Shown one piece after another: positions 39,436 to 51,826 of a stretch of DNA of 64,000 nt. The first letter of the stretch is position 1. Each line of letters begins with the position of its first letter. The stretch is from Bugulina stolonifera. Its lineage: Eukaryota > Bryozoa > Gymnolaemata > Cheilostomatida > Bugulidae. Position numbers and translations under genes: made by a program. The stretch spans positions 18,182,700 through 18,246,699 of the forward strand of contig OW285191.1 in the NCBI GenBank assembly GCA_935421135.1. Direction: 5' to 3'. Under the pieces are notes generated by a model. That model saw only the letters and a list, made by a program, of their open reading frames with translations, had not been told where the DNA came from and made no database searches.

Positions 39436-41118
39436 TATAGATTCCTCACCAAAGTGCAGGTTATCTTACTAACTCGATCTGCAAAAATTTTGACAATCTT
39501 ATTGCTATCATCATGCGATATTTTAGAGTAAGAAAGTTGACCTAAGGCTTCTCTAGCATGCGTATATGGATATGTCACATAAAGTAGGCCTACATTGTAT
39601 ACATACTATTACATGCTCTACATGGTACATATATTATACTCAATATATCTAACAACGCTCAAGCTTGTTGAAAAGAGAACATTTCTCTCCAAATAAGACG
39701 ACTTAGACAATTTCACGCTTTAGATTTTGGAGGCTAAAACCAGTTGCTGACATGAAAAGTGTATCTCCATTAGAATTTATTACAGCAAAAAGACATCATC
39801 ACCAACATGTGCGATAGTCACGTAAATGCTGTAATATTGTAGGTTTAATAAACGCTTTTGAGACCTGAACCTAAAATATATAATATGGTGCAGTGAAGCC
39901 AACAGACACGCTATATAACATTACATTCAGCATTGTGTAAAATAATGATGTACAATTTATAACATTCGAATGGAATATCTGGTGAAATGAATGTGTTTGG
40001 TGCACCATAATTAAAAGATAATTGTGTTGCTAATTCACATCTACAGGATATCTACTTCTGTTGAACAAGTCTCTTTCTACTTCAAACATGGCTGACCCTA
40101 ATTTCCACTCGATAACTTGAGGTCATGCAAGTCAAGTAAACAGGATGTGAAGTTCTTATGCGCTGGAGTACACTGTATAAGAGGCTATTATTTGCCAAGT
40201 TCCAATGTACTAAAAACTGCACTAATTGGTAGAATTTTAACTTTTTGTTCGTTTTTTACTCTAATAGTACATTGTGTTATACTTTATAATACTATAACCA
40301 TTGATATTAGCTTATAGATTAAGTATTTATCACCAAGTATACTATGCTTACCACCACCACCTCCTCCTTCCAACCAGCTCTATATCCATTCATCAAGTGC
40401 TCTATTATCCAGTTCATTACTAAACCTATCGGTTAATCCATTAGATTAAACCAATCGGTTAATCCATTGGAATTTTGGTAGCAGTTATGGAGTTAATTTG
40501 TACAATTAATATTGATGTAACATTTGCCATGTTACTCTGTTAATGTTGGAGGTCACCAAACTCAGATGAAAATAGACAGAAATTAACTAGACCTTTCACA
40601 TGCACTCTAGTCTAATATAAATATTCTATTATGTTTTACTATCGCCAAGGTGTGCTATTAGAGATTATCTCTGAGCTGAACTAATATTGGCTCAAATATA
40701 AAAATATCAGACTATGAGCAGGTTGAATAATTACATTTGTATATATTTTTATACATTATTATATTGCATATAGATGCACGTGTACAGTATACATTTTATG
40801 ATGTTGTTACCCTGGACATTTAAATTAACAGTTTTTACTCATTAACACAATATACTTGTATGTTAATGTGAGATAGTGACTTAAGTGCTGTTGTAGTAGA
40901 CCCCCAACACCATCTTTGTATGAGCCATGAGGCCCAAATTAGTCACTGAACTGAGTGCAGTACAGTATACATGTAGTGTCTAGAGAAGCTACCACCACGG
41001 TTGGAGTTGCTTCCCTTTGTGAGAATAAGATGTATAACATGAGAGGACCCACTGCAATATACTCTACAGTGAAGAAGAGCTTGGACTGGTGAGCTCTAAG
41101 GATTGTTATATGCACATG

Positions 41119-41128
41119 TTTATTTATT
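41119..41128 (-). terminator. Candidate polyadenylation signals of the LRRC74-like gene
   Basis: Two overlapping AATAAA hexamers on the minus strand, about 170 nt after the stop codon. The motif is direct; the use is inferred. Confidence 0.45.
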
Positions 41129-41184
41129 AGCATGGAATACTACATGTTATGAAATGAACAGCAATGCGTCGCACATTCACTTAC

Positions 41185-41280
41185 AGCACCCCTTTAATAG
41201 TAGCATACCGCACCCCTTTAATAGTAGCATACCGCACCCCTATATTGGTACACCTTTAATAGTAGCATACTGCACCCATT
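41185..41280. repeat. 24-bp ACCCCTTTAATAGTAGCATA-type repeat
   Basis: Four imperfect copies just 3' of the LRRC74-like stop, probably within its 3' untranslated region. Confidence 0.8.
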
Positions 41281-41299
41281 TAACATTAATAAGGTAAAT

Positions 41300-44200
41300 C
41301 TAGAAGCAGAAGTCATTTTCAGTGAGCGTGTCCTCAGAGCTCACTGCTGACCCTGTTGACCCAGCTGACCCTACTGACCCCACAGCGGACTTATTACTGG
41401 AGTGGACACCTTTGTACCTCATTGGTATGATGTATTTACTGTTCTCGTTACGAATGAGAGCTGTCTCGTATTTACTCTCGTACGTCAAGACTCTGTGTGA
41501 TGCCTCATCCAACATGTCTTCCATCTCTGTGAGAATATCGTCACCTTTCTTCTCTCTCACAGGCGAGTTGTTGGTAGGAAACGGTCCTTCTTCTTTGGCA
41601 GCCTGCGCTGCCTTTCTTCTAATACCCTTGTGATCTCGGTCTATCGCTTGTATGAGCTCACTGCCAACAGAAATTATGTTATTGAAACACTGTGTATTAT
41701 TTCCTGAACAATAATTTTAAACTACAGCTCGTTAGGTGACTTATTCATCCGGAATTAAAGCTACTGGGCTCTGGGGTTCCACATTCTTGGTAAACACTAC
41801 TGGTAGAAACTAATATTAATTTTTTTTAATTCTGTGGTAAGCTATCAATTAGTCTACAGATTAGATTAAAACAAAAAGCGTTAGTTTAGGGCAGGTATTG
41901 ATTGGGTTGCAGGTTTATGGCAGGTAATATAATTATGTTGTAGGCCTAAATATCGCCTTAACATATGTGACATGAATCAGTCATGATAGTTTTAAATTAT
42001 TTATGTTAAAACTATGACCTGGAAATTAATATTAGAAATGTCACCATGATTTATGTGAAAAACATATAAAATTACAAATTATTTATTCTAATTATTTAAT
42101 TACTAAGTTAGGAACCGCTTGTGCAAGCATAAATAGTGCTCATGTACTAAATTCAGCTAGACAAAAATATTATGATAGAAAAAAATCCAATAAATTCAAC
42201 TACATGTATATATTTGTATATAATTATTATGAAATTACTGCATCCGTCATGTTATCATGTGTATTGTTCTCAGGTTCTACATAATATAGCTATGTGAGAA
42301 GGATTACATACAGTATTCATTTCTGTGAGATACATGTAAGTCATTATACTACATGTAGATGTATGCTATCATAATATATTTCTCATGATTATAATACCAG
42401 TGAAATAGCTGCACATCTACTTATTAACTAATTAGACCAATGAATGAGTTACATTTACATCCATTAGACTGCAAACACAGGGTTAGATGAGGGTACAGTA
42501 CGTTCTAGTGTGTGTAGCACGACTGTGTACGGAGTGCTGATTATGTCCAAGTACATGTATGTATGTCCAAGTTCATGTACGTATGTCCAGGTACATGTAC
42601 GTATGTCCAAGTACATGTACGTATGTCCAAGTACATGTATGTATGCCCTTTTTACATCTAGTACATTGCACTCGAGCCTGATTTTATAGGTGGCAGATAT
42701 AGATATCGTTATAATTACCCAAGGTCCTAAGGCTATGAACTGGAGTAACATGTAGAGGTATAATTACCCAAGATACTAAGACTATGAACTGGACATACAT
42801 GTAGAGATATAATTACCCAAGGTCCTAAGGCTATGAACTGAACATACATGTAAAACATATAATTACCTGAGTTCTATCTCACCATTCCCGTCCCCATCAA
42901 GCATCTGTATGAGGTCGTCCAACTGTGCCTCCGTTAGAGGTGTGTTTATGGACTGAAACACAAGAAGAGTGGAGAGTCAGGTGATGTGCTAAGGGTGTAC
43001 AATATACATAAACAAACATGCGTGTCAGTGCAATTATTGAACAGACAACGTCTCCCTCTCTAGGCTATCATTGTACCAGTACTTGCTCTAATACTTTTCT
43101 ATGAAAAGTTTATGGAACCTAGGCTATATTATAGCTGCAAATGCAATATTATTAGTGTCTTTTCAATTCTTGAACCAGTTTAGGTAGCAAATAAAATCCA
43201 AAGATGGTCATTTGGCTGAGGCCAAAGAGGCTTACAACGTGGGATGTTGCTTGGCAGGAGGAAACAATTCCTACCTCTTCGGCACACTCGGGTCTCTTCG
43301 CATGAATGCAAGAATTTTGGGTCTGGTTCAGGTCATTGTGCCTGAACAAGGTCAAAGAATTTGTGAGCAAACTGGGCTGTGGCTGAAATTTAGGTCTCAA
43401 AAACACTATATAGTATGATAAGCACAGTTCTAGAGAAAATGGGGGAGGGGTTACCTTGAGCCCTTCTTTAAACTCATCTCGTGTGAGACTCATGCTATTG
43501 TCTGCGTCCCAAGTCTTAAATAGGTCAACAATTCTCATTCGTTGTGACTCCATATAGGTCACCACAATCATGAGGGGATTGGCATCAGATATTTCTACAA
43601 TGGAACAGCATAGATATACATGTAGATGTACTATGTAGACCTAGATAATATGGGAGTGGTACTGTTTTTCTCTACAAACGATATATACTATGATGTGTTT
43701 AGTATTCCAGCAGACAGTGTATGTTAATGCAACAACTAAACATTGATTTGACTAGCAGCAAACTTAATAAAATGAGTTAAAATGCTCCTGTGCCACATAG
43801 TAACATTGCCATGCTGAGAACAGCTGGTGAGGATCCCTTCTCTACCTCAAATTAGAAGAAAATGCAGATCTCTTTAGATCCAAGCTTTCTTGCCTGAGAT
43901 TAATAACGGGAAGAAAAAGTGGCTAGTTGTTAAAAATAGATTTAACTAGGCCTCACATGAAAGTTATATCTATAATTGTCTCGCTCACCGTCATTTCAAG
44001 TGACACAAAGATTAGGTACAGCAGCTAATATTACTAAACTACAATTTAATTGGCTAGAAAAATTGACCTGTAGGTTGCAGGTCATGGCGTTTGGGGATAT
44101 CACATATTTGAATGTACAATTATAGGCAGACGTTGTGTAAAGACTCCGTCAAAACTTATTCAGAGGGAGATAAATCCTAGTACCCACCTTTGCCTTTTCC

Positions 44201-47200
44201 AGTTTCCAGTTTTATTAACGGGGAGGAAATAATCGTCCCAACTCTTACTTGAAAGTCAGGATTGAGAGCTTTGATTTCCATCACCACATCCATAAAAACA
44301 TCCAGAACTGTTACGTTCTATATTTTACACAGAAGTATAAAAACAACAACAGAACATTTAGAAAAGCTTTATTAGGGTCACATTCATTATTGGAACATAA
44401 TCAAATCAGATCCATTATTTCATTTCGTAAGTCATGAGCTAAAATATCCTAAGCAACTCCACCATTCAAGTACTTCGGAATCAAAGATTTACTCACTCGC
44501 ATGTCCAATATCTGTAAGCCTGTGTTCTTAGAATCAAGGAGGAACTTGATAAATGCATATGACCCGTGGGTCTGTATCGGGTTCTGGCCAATCTACCAAC
44601 ATACAGGAAACGTATATTTTCTACTTGAGCTTCCATATAACCTGAAATCACCTTGTGACTAAGACTACCTTCTATGTAATATGAGCTGCCACATGGCTCA
44701 AATTACCATATGACTTATTACCTTATGACTTACTTGACTTGCCTTATGACTTATATTACCTTATGACTTATATTATCTTATGACTTATATTACCTTATGA
44801 CTTATATTACCTTATGACTTATATTACCTTATGACTTATATTACCTTATGACTTATATTACCTTATGGCTTAATTTACCTTGAGTATTTGCAAAGTGTCA
44901 TTGTTTGAGAAGACTTTGCCAAGTTGTGCTGCTCCTTCCATCGGAATTCTGTTGTCGCTGATGTCTAACTCTAGTAGGCTGGCATTGCTCTTTAAAGCTA
45001 TTCCAAGAGAGATAACTCCTGTTAAGCCAAATCCATTCATGGAAAGGAACAACCTTCTCAGTGTTACATTTTCCTGTAAACATTTTATTGTATTACATAA
45101 TATAACTGTATTACATAAAATTGTATTAAATAATTTTATATTGCATAGCATTGTAACACATAACATTGTATTACATAATATTGTCTCCCAGCCCATTGTA
45201 TGCCAATATTGCATTACATAGCATTGTATGCTAACATGCAAACGCTGTATTACACTGTATGTATTACAAGGTTGCAGATTGCATTAGGCTGGGTGAAAGT
45301 TACATCCCTCTACAGCAGGTATCCATGTGTTTAAACATTTCTATTCACATTATTATACATGTATATGTTGAAGCATTCATGAAAAACCTCGTATGTATGT
45401 TCATATGTATATTCATATTCATGCACGTGTATTATATACCTGTTAGTAGGTTTCTACATTTATTTAGGACTTTCAATATGTTTTGTTAATCTGTTTATAT
45501 ATCTACCTTCAGTAGACTTCACTAACCTGTAGGCTAAAGGCAAGACTACTGGTTCCCGCTAAACGTAGATGATTCCAGCTGAGGTCCAACGTGTGCAGAG
45601 ACTCATTGCGGGACAGACCCGACGCTATTTCCTTACCACCCTCACTTGCTAATTCATTGTGGCTAAGATTTAGGGATTTAAGTGTTCGAGTATTCTGCAA
45701 TTGAATATATCCTTTTACAACTTGTCTCTAGATAGCAACTAGAGCCTTATACCCAACTAAGGTTTGTCAGGGCAGGTCATTCACACCCACAGAGTAGAGG
45801 AAGAGCATGTATAACCTGAGGCTAATCGAGTTCCATGCTACTCACCTGAAGGAGGTAAGAAATGGCAGGAGCACACTTGTCATGAATATGATTACCGGAG
45901 AGGTCAAGGTGACATATTGTTTTGTTAGAGATCAGCGCGTTGCATAGGTTCTGAATTGAATCTAATCTGTCAAATGCACCTTTATTATCAGCAAGATTCT
46001 GTAAACAGGAATACAAATCTATCAGTTCATCTCACAACTCTAGAGGGTAAACCCCCACCTTAGGGGTTTTATTACCAATGAGTAGCTCAGAGTGTATGTT
46101 TAGGTATGTCCAATATCAGAACATAGTATACCAGGTTACTTGCTCCAGTTGTAGGTGTGCATACCACAATATATACCTACATACACAGCATTCAACTCTA
46201 AAATGGTAATACAATGTACTATATCTACAACTACAATAAAAATTGGGCCTGTGAATGTGAACATGTTATTACAATGTGATCCATTACCAGTTCAGTGAGA
46301 GTTTTGTTCTCTTGCACCAGTTGTGATATCCATTTAGCACCAATAGTTGAGAGGAGGTTCTCTTGGAGCTCCAATCTGTGGATCGAACCGTTGACCTATT
46401 TAACAAATGACCAATAGAATGTGTGTACACGGTTGACCTATTTAACAAATGACCAATAGAATGTGTGTACACGTGGTTGAACTGTGTTGACCTTCATTGC
46501 ATATAATCCATGTGTGTACACTGTACAATGCCCACTAAGTCATATTTAACAGCATTTGTGTCTGGGGTGGCTTGGTTGATCATACAAGAAGTTGTAGATG
46601 GAGAGTCTAAATACTGAATACAAATATTAGAAAAGAGAAAGTGTCAATATAGAACAAATCTCTACGAGCATGAGGGAAAGATATCAACAATGGTGCTGTA
46701 CGGCCATGTTTCCTTTACAATGCAAGCTATTGTGTACTGTTTAGGAGAAAGAATGTTGTCAACAGAAGTAATGTGCAAAGATGGAAAGGGAGATGGATAG
46801 AAACATAAGATGTGGGAGAGGGAGCGCATTAACCACTTGTACAGAAACATGGAGTCATTGACATGGAGGAACCTACCTGAAGTGGGAGACTGAGGGCTTT
46901 GCTCTCCGTATCGTTTATCTTACGGTAGTTGAGGTTACACTGCTCCTTATCTATACTCTTCTCATAGGCTGATATGGGTAGCACCCCTATCCTAGAGCAG
47001 ACAGCCTTATAGAACGCTATCTGACTATGTGAGCTCTCTTGGGTGGGAGGGGCTAAAATTGGACACAGTACACTGTTACTATATACACCCTAACTTGTCA
47101 AAAGTTCTACTAAGAACATTGTACTGTATATCACAAACCTACTAGGTTCGAAAAATAATAAATTTTATGAAACATTGCAAACAGTGCTGTCGTAGTAGAT

Positions 47201-49505
47201 AGGTAATCATGTGGAGGTATATTCTTACGGCAGCGTTTAGGAGGGAAGTCATCCTCTAAGTCAGTGTCGTACTCGCTGTCTGAGCCAATGGAAGGGGTGG
47301 ATAGAAAGGTAGAATCTGGGGTAGCAAGAAAACATTCCTTAACTCCCTCTGGGAGTGGCTGGTCTTTAGGTTTAACATCTGCTTGGTAATGAATAGACAG
47401 ACTAGATGAAAATCTAATAATAAGCTCCATTGGTATCAGGAGTTGTCTACCCAAAAAGTAATATATGTTCCCGTAGAAATAACAGTCATTTATACCAGTA
47501 GTAAAAGTGGTGAGTCTCCCCACATGTTATGCCAATGACTGGGGTTCAATTCTCCATAATGAAACAAATAGTACTATAACTAGTATGAGTGTTGTTGGAC
47601 GAGCACATTTATCTGTTAAGGGCTGACAACTCCTTAAGACGGAATGCTTTTTCAAGTGTAGCTGGTCATTAGTACTACACAAACTGATCTATATATATGC
47701 TTACCATGCATACAGTACTTACACTAGACCTCATAGGCTGTATTATATTGTGTGTAGCTAACTCAGTAATGAAGACAACATAGCATTAGTGTCATAGTAT
47801 TGAGTCAAATGAAGTACATGTTGTATGATAAATATACATGTACATGTACATTAGATGCCAGTATAATATACAATTATTTAATAGCACAACATTCATATTC
47901 AAACCTAAGAATAAGGAAAGATAATACAACGCAAAGGTTACATATTAGATGCATAGTTAGATAAGAAATGCTATATTATTATACACGTATATAACATGCC
48001 ATGCCAGATAACACACACACTATATCCAAACATTTAAAAACACATTAACTGCTAAAATGAATGATTTGATATGTGAAGTGATGCAAGTAGCCTACAAACA
48101 CCAATCTACAAATAATACTTACATGTATAATATTAATCTAATTTTGGTGTAAGTTATTATAAGTAGTAAGTTCTTCACTACCAATACAAATGTACGTAAA
48201 AGTTGGATTTCCTCTGCAGTAATAAACAGACAACTCCAATATTATAATGAAGGATAAGGAAGAATATTATAATAATAATGTAAGCTGTATGCCTACTTAG
48301 TAAGTGTAAAAACTATAACTGGATATGAATAGTAAACATCAGTGTTAATTCAGTAAAGGCCATCCAAAACTATAAAAACCAGTTTCGGAGAGAAAATTAA
48401 TCGAGCCGAGATAATAACACGACCTTGACCTGTTAATAGGCCTCTTTTTGTAGATCATGAAGATGTTAGAGTAAGAGTTACAATAATATACATGGGGGTA
48501 TTGATAGATTGAGAGGTGCCAACCACCCACCCTTACCTTTGCAGGATAATGTAGAGCGTTGTCTATAAACAGCAGAAGTGTGGTTACTGGGATAAAGAGG
48601 TGGCCTGTGCAGCTGGCCAGCTGATTGGCTGCCGCCTGATTCATTCAATCTACATGAGTACAGCATATAGAATGGAGTGGTGCACCGAGACCATGGTGGC
48701 CTAGTTATATTCGGTAAATATAATCGGACTTTAGGCAAAAACGACAATATTTGTTTCTGGTCACTTGATGGAATTCAACTTAGAATACGAATGTAATTTT
48801 TATATATAGTCAATAGACCAGTAAACCCAAGGTACAAATCTGACTGGTTGATTACCACCATTAAAATATTTTCCAGCCTATTTTCCCAGCAGTTATTGGT
48901 GCACTGGGCAGATACCAACTTGACCAATGACTGAATTTAGCCCAATCAAAGAAGTCTTCAAAATCTTGATGGTAGCATAAAGTAGAGTGACTGCTTGTAA
49001 TAAACTCCTTGTGCTATCGACTACTGCTGTATAACATCTACTCTATTCGTTAAGCACGAACCTTTGATTTGCTCACTTTTGAAAAACAGCCAGATTTTTT
49101 CAATCTATGGTAAATGCAGTAAAACCAATAAATGATAGGAAGTCTTATACACAGTGCATACTTCGAAACTACATGTAATTGTGCATTTACTGGTTATCGT
49201 AACTTTTAATAAATCAATAATACTTGACCACAGCAATTTTGAAAAGAGACATTATTGTTCTTACATGATTATTGCTGCAGTCCGTTGTTAAGGTATCAAA
49301 TAATATGAGCCTGAGTGTGTCTATCTGAATGGACACATTACCTGCGGCTATACCATACACATTACCTGCTGTGCTCTTACCTGCCGTACTCGACAACCAA
49401 AGACTTGGCCCGCGGTGTAACAGCTGATAGTTGGATATTCACAAATGCTGACGCTATTTTCTCTTTCTTGTCAACTGGCATTATGACATCATTTCCTCTC
49501 GGGGT
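41300..49505 (-). CDS. LRRC74-like leucine-rich repeat protein with two EF-hands
   Basis: Thirteen exons in consistent phase: 49381-49505, 48537-48649, 47229-47378, 46877-47052, 46288-46395, 45846-45998, 45527-45694, 44879-45073, 44497-44592, 44188-44317, 43455-43594, 42867-42952, 41300-41660. From the first ATG in exon 1 the protein is 658 residues. The N-terminal third is low in known motifs and includes an acidic SDSEYDTDLEDDF block. Ribonuclease-inhibitor-type LRRs follow (LDLSGNHI, LNLSHNEL, LDLSWNHL, LSMNGFGLTG, LDISDNRI). Two EF-hands have complete loops, DADNSMSLTRDE (493-504) and DGDGNGEIELSE (529-540). The C-terminus holds a Ser/Gly/Val-rich run. Order and motifs resemble LRRC74A/B, which I recall as LRR proteins of unclear role. 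An upstream start exon at 51905-51976 (24 codons, phase 0) is possible but unproven. Confidence 0.82.
42544..42648. repeat. 20-bp GTCCAAGTACATGTACGTAT repeat
   Basis: Five copies with ATGTAT/ATGTAC variants in the last intron of the LRRC74-like gene. Confidence 0.85.
42711..42866 (-). repeat. 49-50-bp tandem repeat ending at the LRRC74-like exon 12 donor
   Basis: ATAATTACCC occurs at 42711, 42760 and 42809, and as ATAATTACCT at 42859. The last, read on the minus strand, is the CTCAG|gtaattat donor of exon 12. Upstream plus-strand copies read CTTGG|gtaattat on the minus strand, so they are donor-like decoys downstream of the true one. Confidence 0.8.
44690..44880 (-). repeat. 17-bp CCTTATGACTTATATTA array abutting the LRRC74-like exon 8 donor
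   Basis: About ten copies. On the minus strand each contains ATAAG|GTAATAT. The exon 8 donor itself (CTCAAG|gtaaat, exon end 44879) sits at the edge of the array. Confidence 0.85.
46390..46473 (-). repeat. 42-bp duplication of the LRRC74-like exon 5 acceptor
   Basis: GTTGACCTATTTAAC...GTGTACACG is present twice, at 46390 and 46432. The exon 5 acceptor (TTAAATAG|GTCAAC on the minus strand) lies in the first plus-strand copy and its decoy in the second. Use of the decoy would read into the real acceptor's own TAG. Confidence 0.8.
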
Positions 49506-50005
49506 CTGTTGAAATCCTTTTCTGACTTCTGTAGGAGTATAATACATGTATATGAGAAGTGCTTCAGTACCTGTGGTGTCCTGACCAAGTCAATAAATTC
49601 TACAGCTCAGTGTTATGTGAGTTTACTCTATTACTGAGGGAAATAATGCAATTAAAAAGCATATAATTGAATATCAACATGAAAGTATTTAAATTTACCT
49701 GTAAGTTATAAATTATGTTATTAGTACTCTTGTGAAAAAGTTAATCAATCAAATATAATCAGTGTATGTTTCTATAATGTGACACAGGTGAATCCCTTAG
49801 TGTCTACCATAAAATACTGTAGGTAAGAAGGGCGGTTGGCGATTTATAAAGTGTATGATTACAGGATTGGCAGGTGCTAGCAGGTGCCACAACATGTTAA
49901 ATTGAATAACTGGATTAGAGAAACCCCTCATGTGTTATTAGACTTACTCTCACATGATACTGTTGCTATTTGAATCTCTACATGTTTCTATTTCCACACA
50001 CAGCT

Positions 50006-50260
50006 ACAACCACAGTTGTAAGACACTCTGAGCAAGGTGCTCCTCAGAGTGTCTTACAACCACAGTTGTAAGACACTCTGAGCAAGGTGCTCCTCAGAGT
50101 GTCTTACAACCACAGTTGTAAGACACTCTGAGCAAGGTGCTCCTCAGAGTGTCTTACAACCACAGTTGTAAGACACTCTGAACAAGGTACTCCTCAGAGT
50201 GTCTTACAACCACAGTTGTGACTTGTGAGACACTCTGAGCAAGGTGCTCCTCAGAGTGTT
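50006..50260. repeat. 50-bp palindromic satellite
   Basis: Five copies with exact 50-bp spacing. Each holds a perfect 12-bp stem (AGACACTCTGAG / CTCAGAGTGTCT) around a 10-nt loop, plus the small palindrome ACAACCACAGTTGT between stems. The array can therefore fold into a chain of hairpins. Confidence 0.9.
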
Positions 50261-50879
50261 GAATGCCTACCTTTTTCTAGCAGCCGCCTCAGCCTGTATA
50301 CTGTAGTCCCACACTGCACACTGCACACTGCACTCTACGACATGTCACTTAATTATGAGTAAATAAAATACATACATACCACATTGTTACTGCTTCAATA
50401 TTACACTCAGGTAAAATTACAAATTATTATATAATATAACAGGAGTACAATGTGATTGGTTAAGGAATACAAACAAGAAGGAAATTAGAGCACAGTGCAT
50501 ATTTGCTTGGCTTAATATAGTTATATCAAAATATTGACGTTATGGATCAAGTCTGAGTCGACTGTGTCTTATATACCAATTATGTATAGTAATTTATAGT
50601 AACAGAAGCATCACATAGTTGTTTCCATGGTATCTATGACAACAAATAAACAACATGGACTCTATCATTATAATATTCCAAACAATTAACAAATGGAAGG
50701 CCAAACTATTAACTTTAAATTGCAAGATTATATTGCATCTATGAGTATGTATGTATACATGTGCAACTATATATTATACCATTACGAGTGAAATCAAGAG
50801 ATTTCTATTCAAGTCTTAAGAACTGCACCTTGACAACATAAACTATATAGCCCAGGAACATGGTTAATAACACACCCCA

Positions 50880-51003
50880 GGAACACAGTATTATATAGCC
50901 TAGGAACACAGTATTATATAGCCTAGGAACACAGTATTATATAGCCCAGGAACTCAGTATTATATAGCCCAGGAACCCAGTATTATATAGCCCAGGAACC
51001 CTA
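50880..51003. repeat. 23-bp GAACACAGTATTATATAGCC repeat
   Basis: About five copies with small variants (ACACAG, ACTCAG, ACCCAG). Confidence 0.85.
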
Positions 51004-51547
51004 TATCTGTGCAGCTTAAGCATCTCATACATGAAATAAATACAATAAGAATTTAATTGCACTATTTGTGTTGGGTCTGGGAACATACATGTACACTCAT
51101 ACCCCTATAATTGTGTATTATCACACACATGACATGTATTATATAATATTACATAGTATACACCATTCTCTAATCTATATAAACAGTAGATTAGTAGGTA
51201 GTTGGTCTAATTAGCAGTATTAGAAGGATTGCCAATTAGTATCCATGTGTCAATTAATTCTAATCATGTACATGTACCTTGGTTACTCCCATAGATTACT
51301 GCTCTATAATACTCTATTGAATTGCATAATTTAAAATGATAATACCATGTATGTACAATGTACATGTATGTAGACTACAATTTAGACATGTGTAATATTA
51401 TGAAAATACAGTATTACATAGAATATAGAGTACCTGATAATTACTGTCAGATAATTACAAACTCCTTGCCATGTGATCAGTCTGTTCTTTCACACAATGT
51501 CTCCTGCCAACCGGAGTGGATTTAATAACATAAAGTCATTTTATGTG

Positions 51548-51826
51548 GCATTATACATGTTATAACATGGTTATATACATGTTATAAGATAATTATGTTA
51601 TAACATGTATGTTATTAGATACATGCACATGTTATAAGGTACATGTTATAAGACACATGTTATACTGCGCATGTTGTAAGACACATACTATAAGATACAT
51701 GCACATGTCATAAGGTACATATTATAAGGCACATGTTATACGAAACAAGTTATAAGATACATACTATAAGATACATGCACATGTTATAATTATAAGATAC
51801 ATGTTATAAGATTCATATTGCATGCT
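51548..51826. repeat. Degenerate ACATGTTATAAGATACATG repeat
   Basis: Imperfect 13-20-bp units built on ACATGTTATAAG run across about 280 bp. Confidence 0.75.

Larger units (their letters stand above)
38032..41299. other. Spacer between MMP B and the LRRC74-like gene
   Basis: No coding exon is supported. It contains a GGCCATATTATACAGTA array at 39168-39435 and a 24-bp array at 41185-41280. The minus-strand AATAAA words at 41119-41128 are about 170 bp after the LRRC74-like stop. Confidence 0.5.

Noticed and set aside
43212..43418. Plus-strand open frame with GGNNSYLFGTLG
   Set aside because: Mostly intronic and antisense to the LRRC74-like gene; no family match or splice support.
50006..50260. 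CRISPR-like array of regular palindromic repeats
   Set aside because: Units are contiguous 50-bp tandem copies with no unique spacers, in a eukaryotic genome with no cas genes.
50281..50316. Minus-strand short exon candidate ending AAAAAG|gtaggc upstream of the LRRC74-like gene
   Set aside because: No reading frame both avoids stops and matches phase 0 of the exon at 49505.
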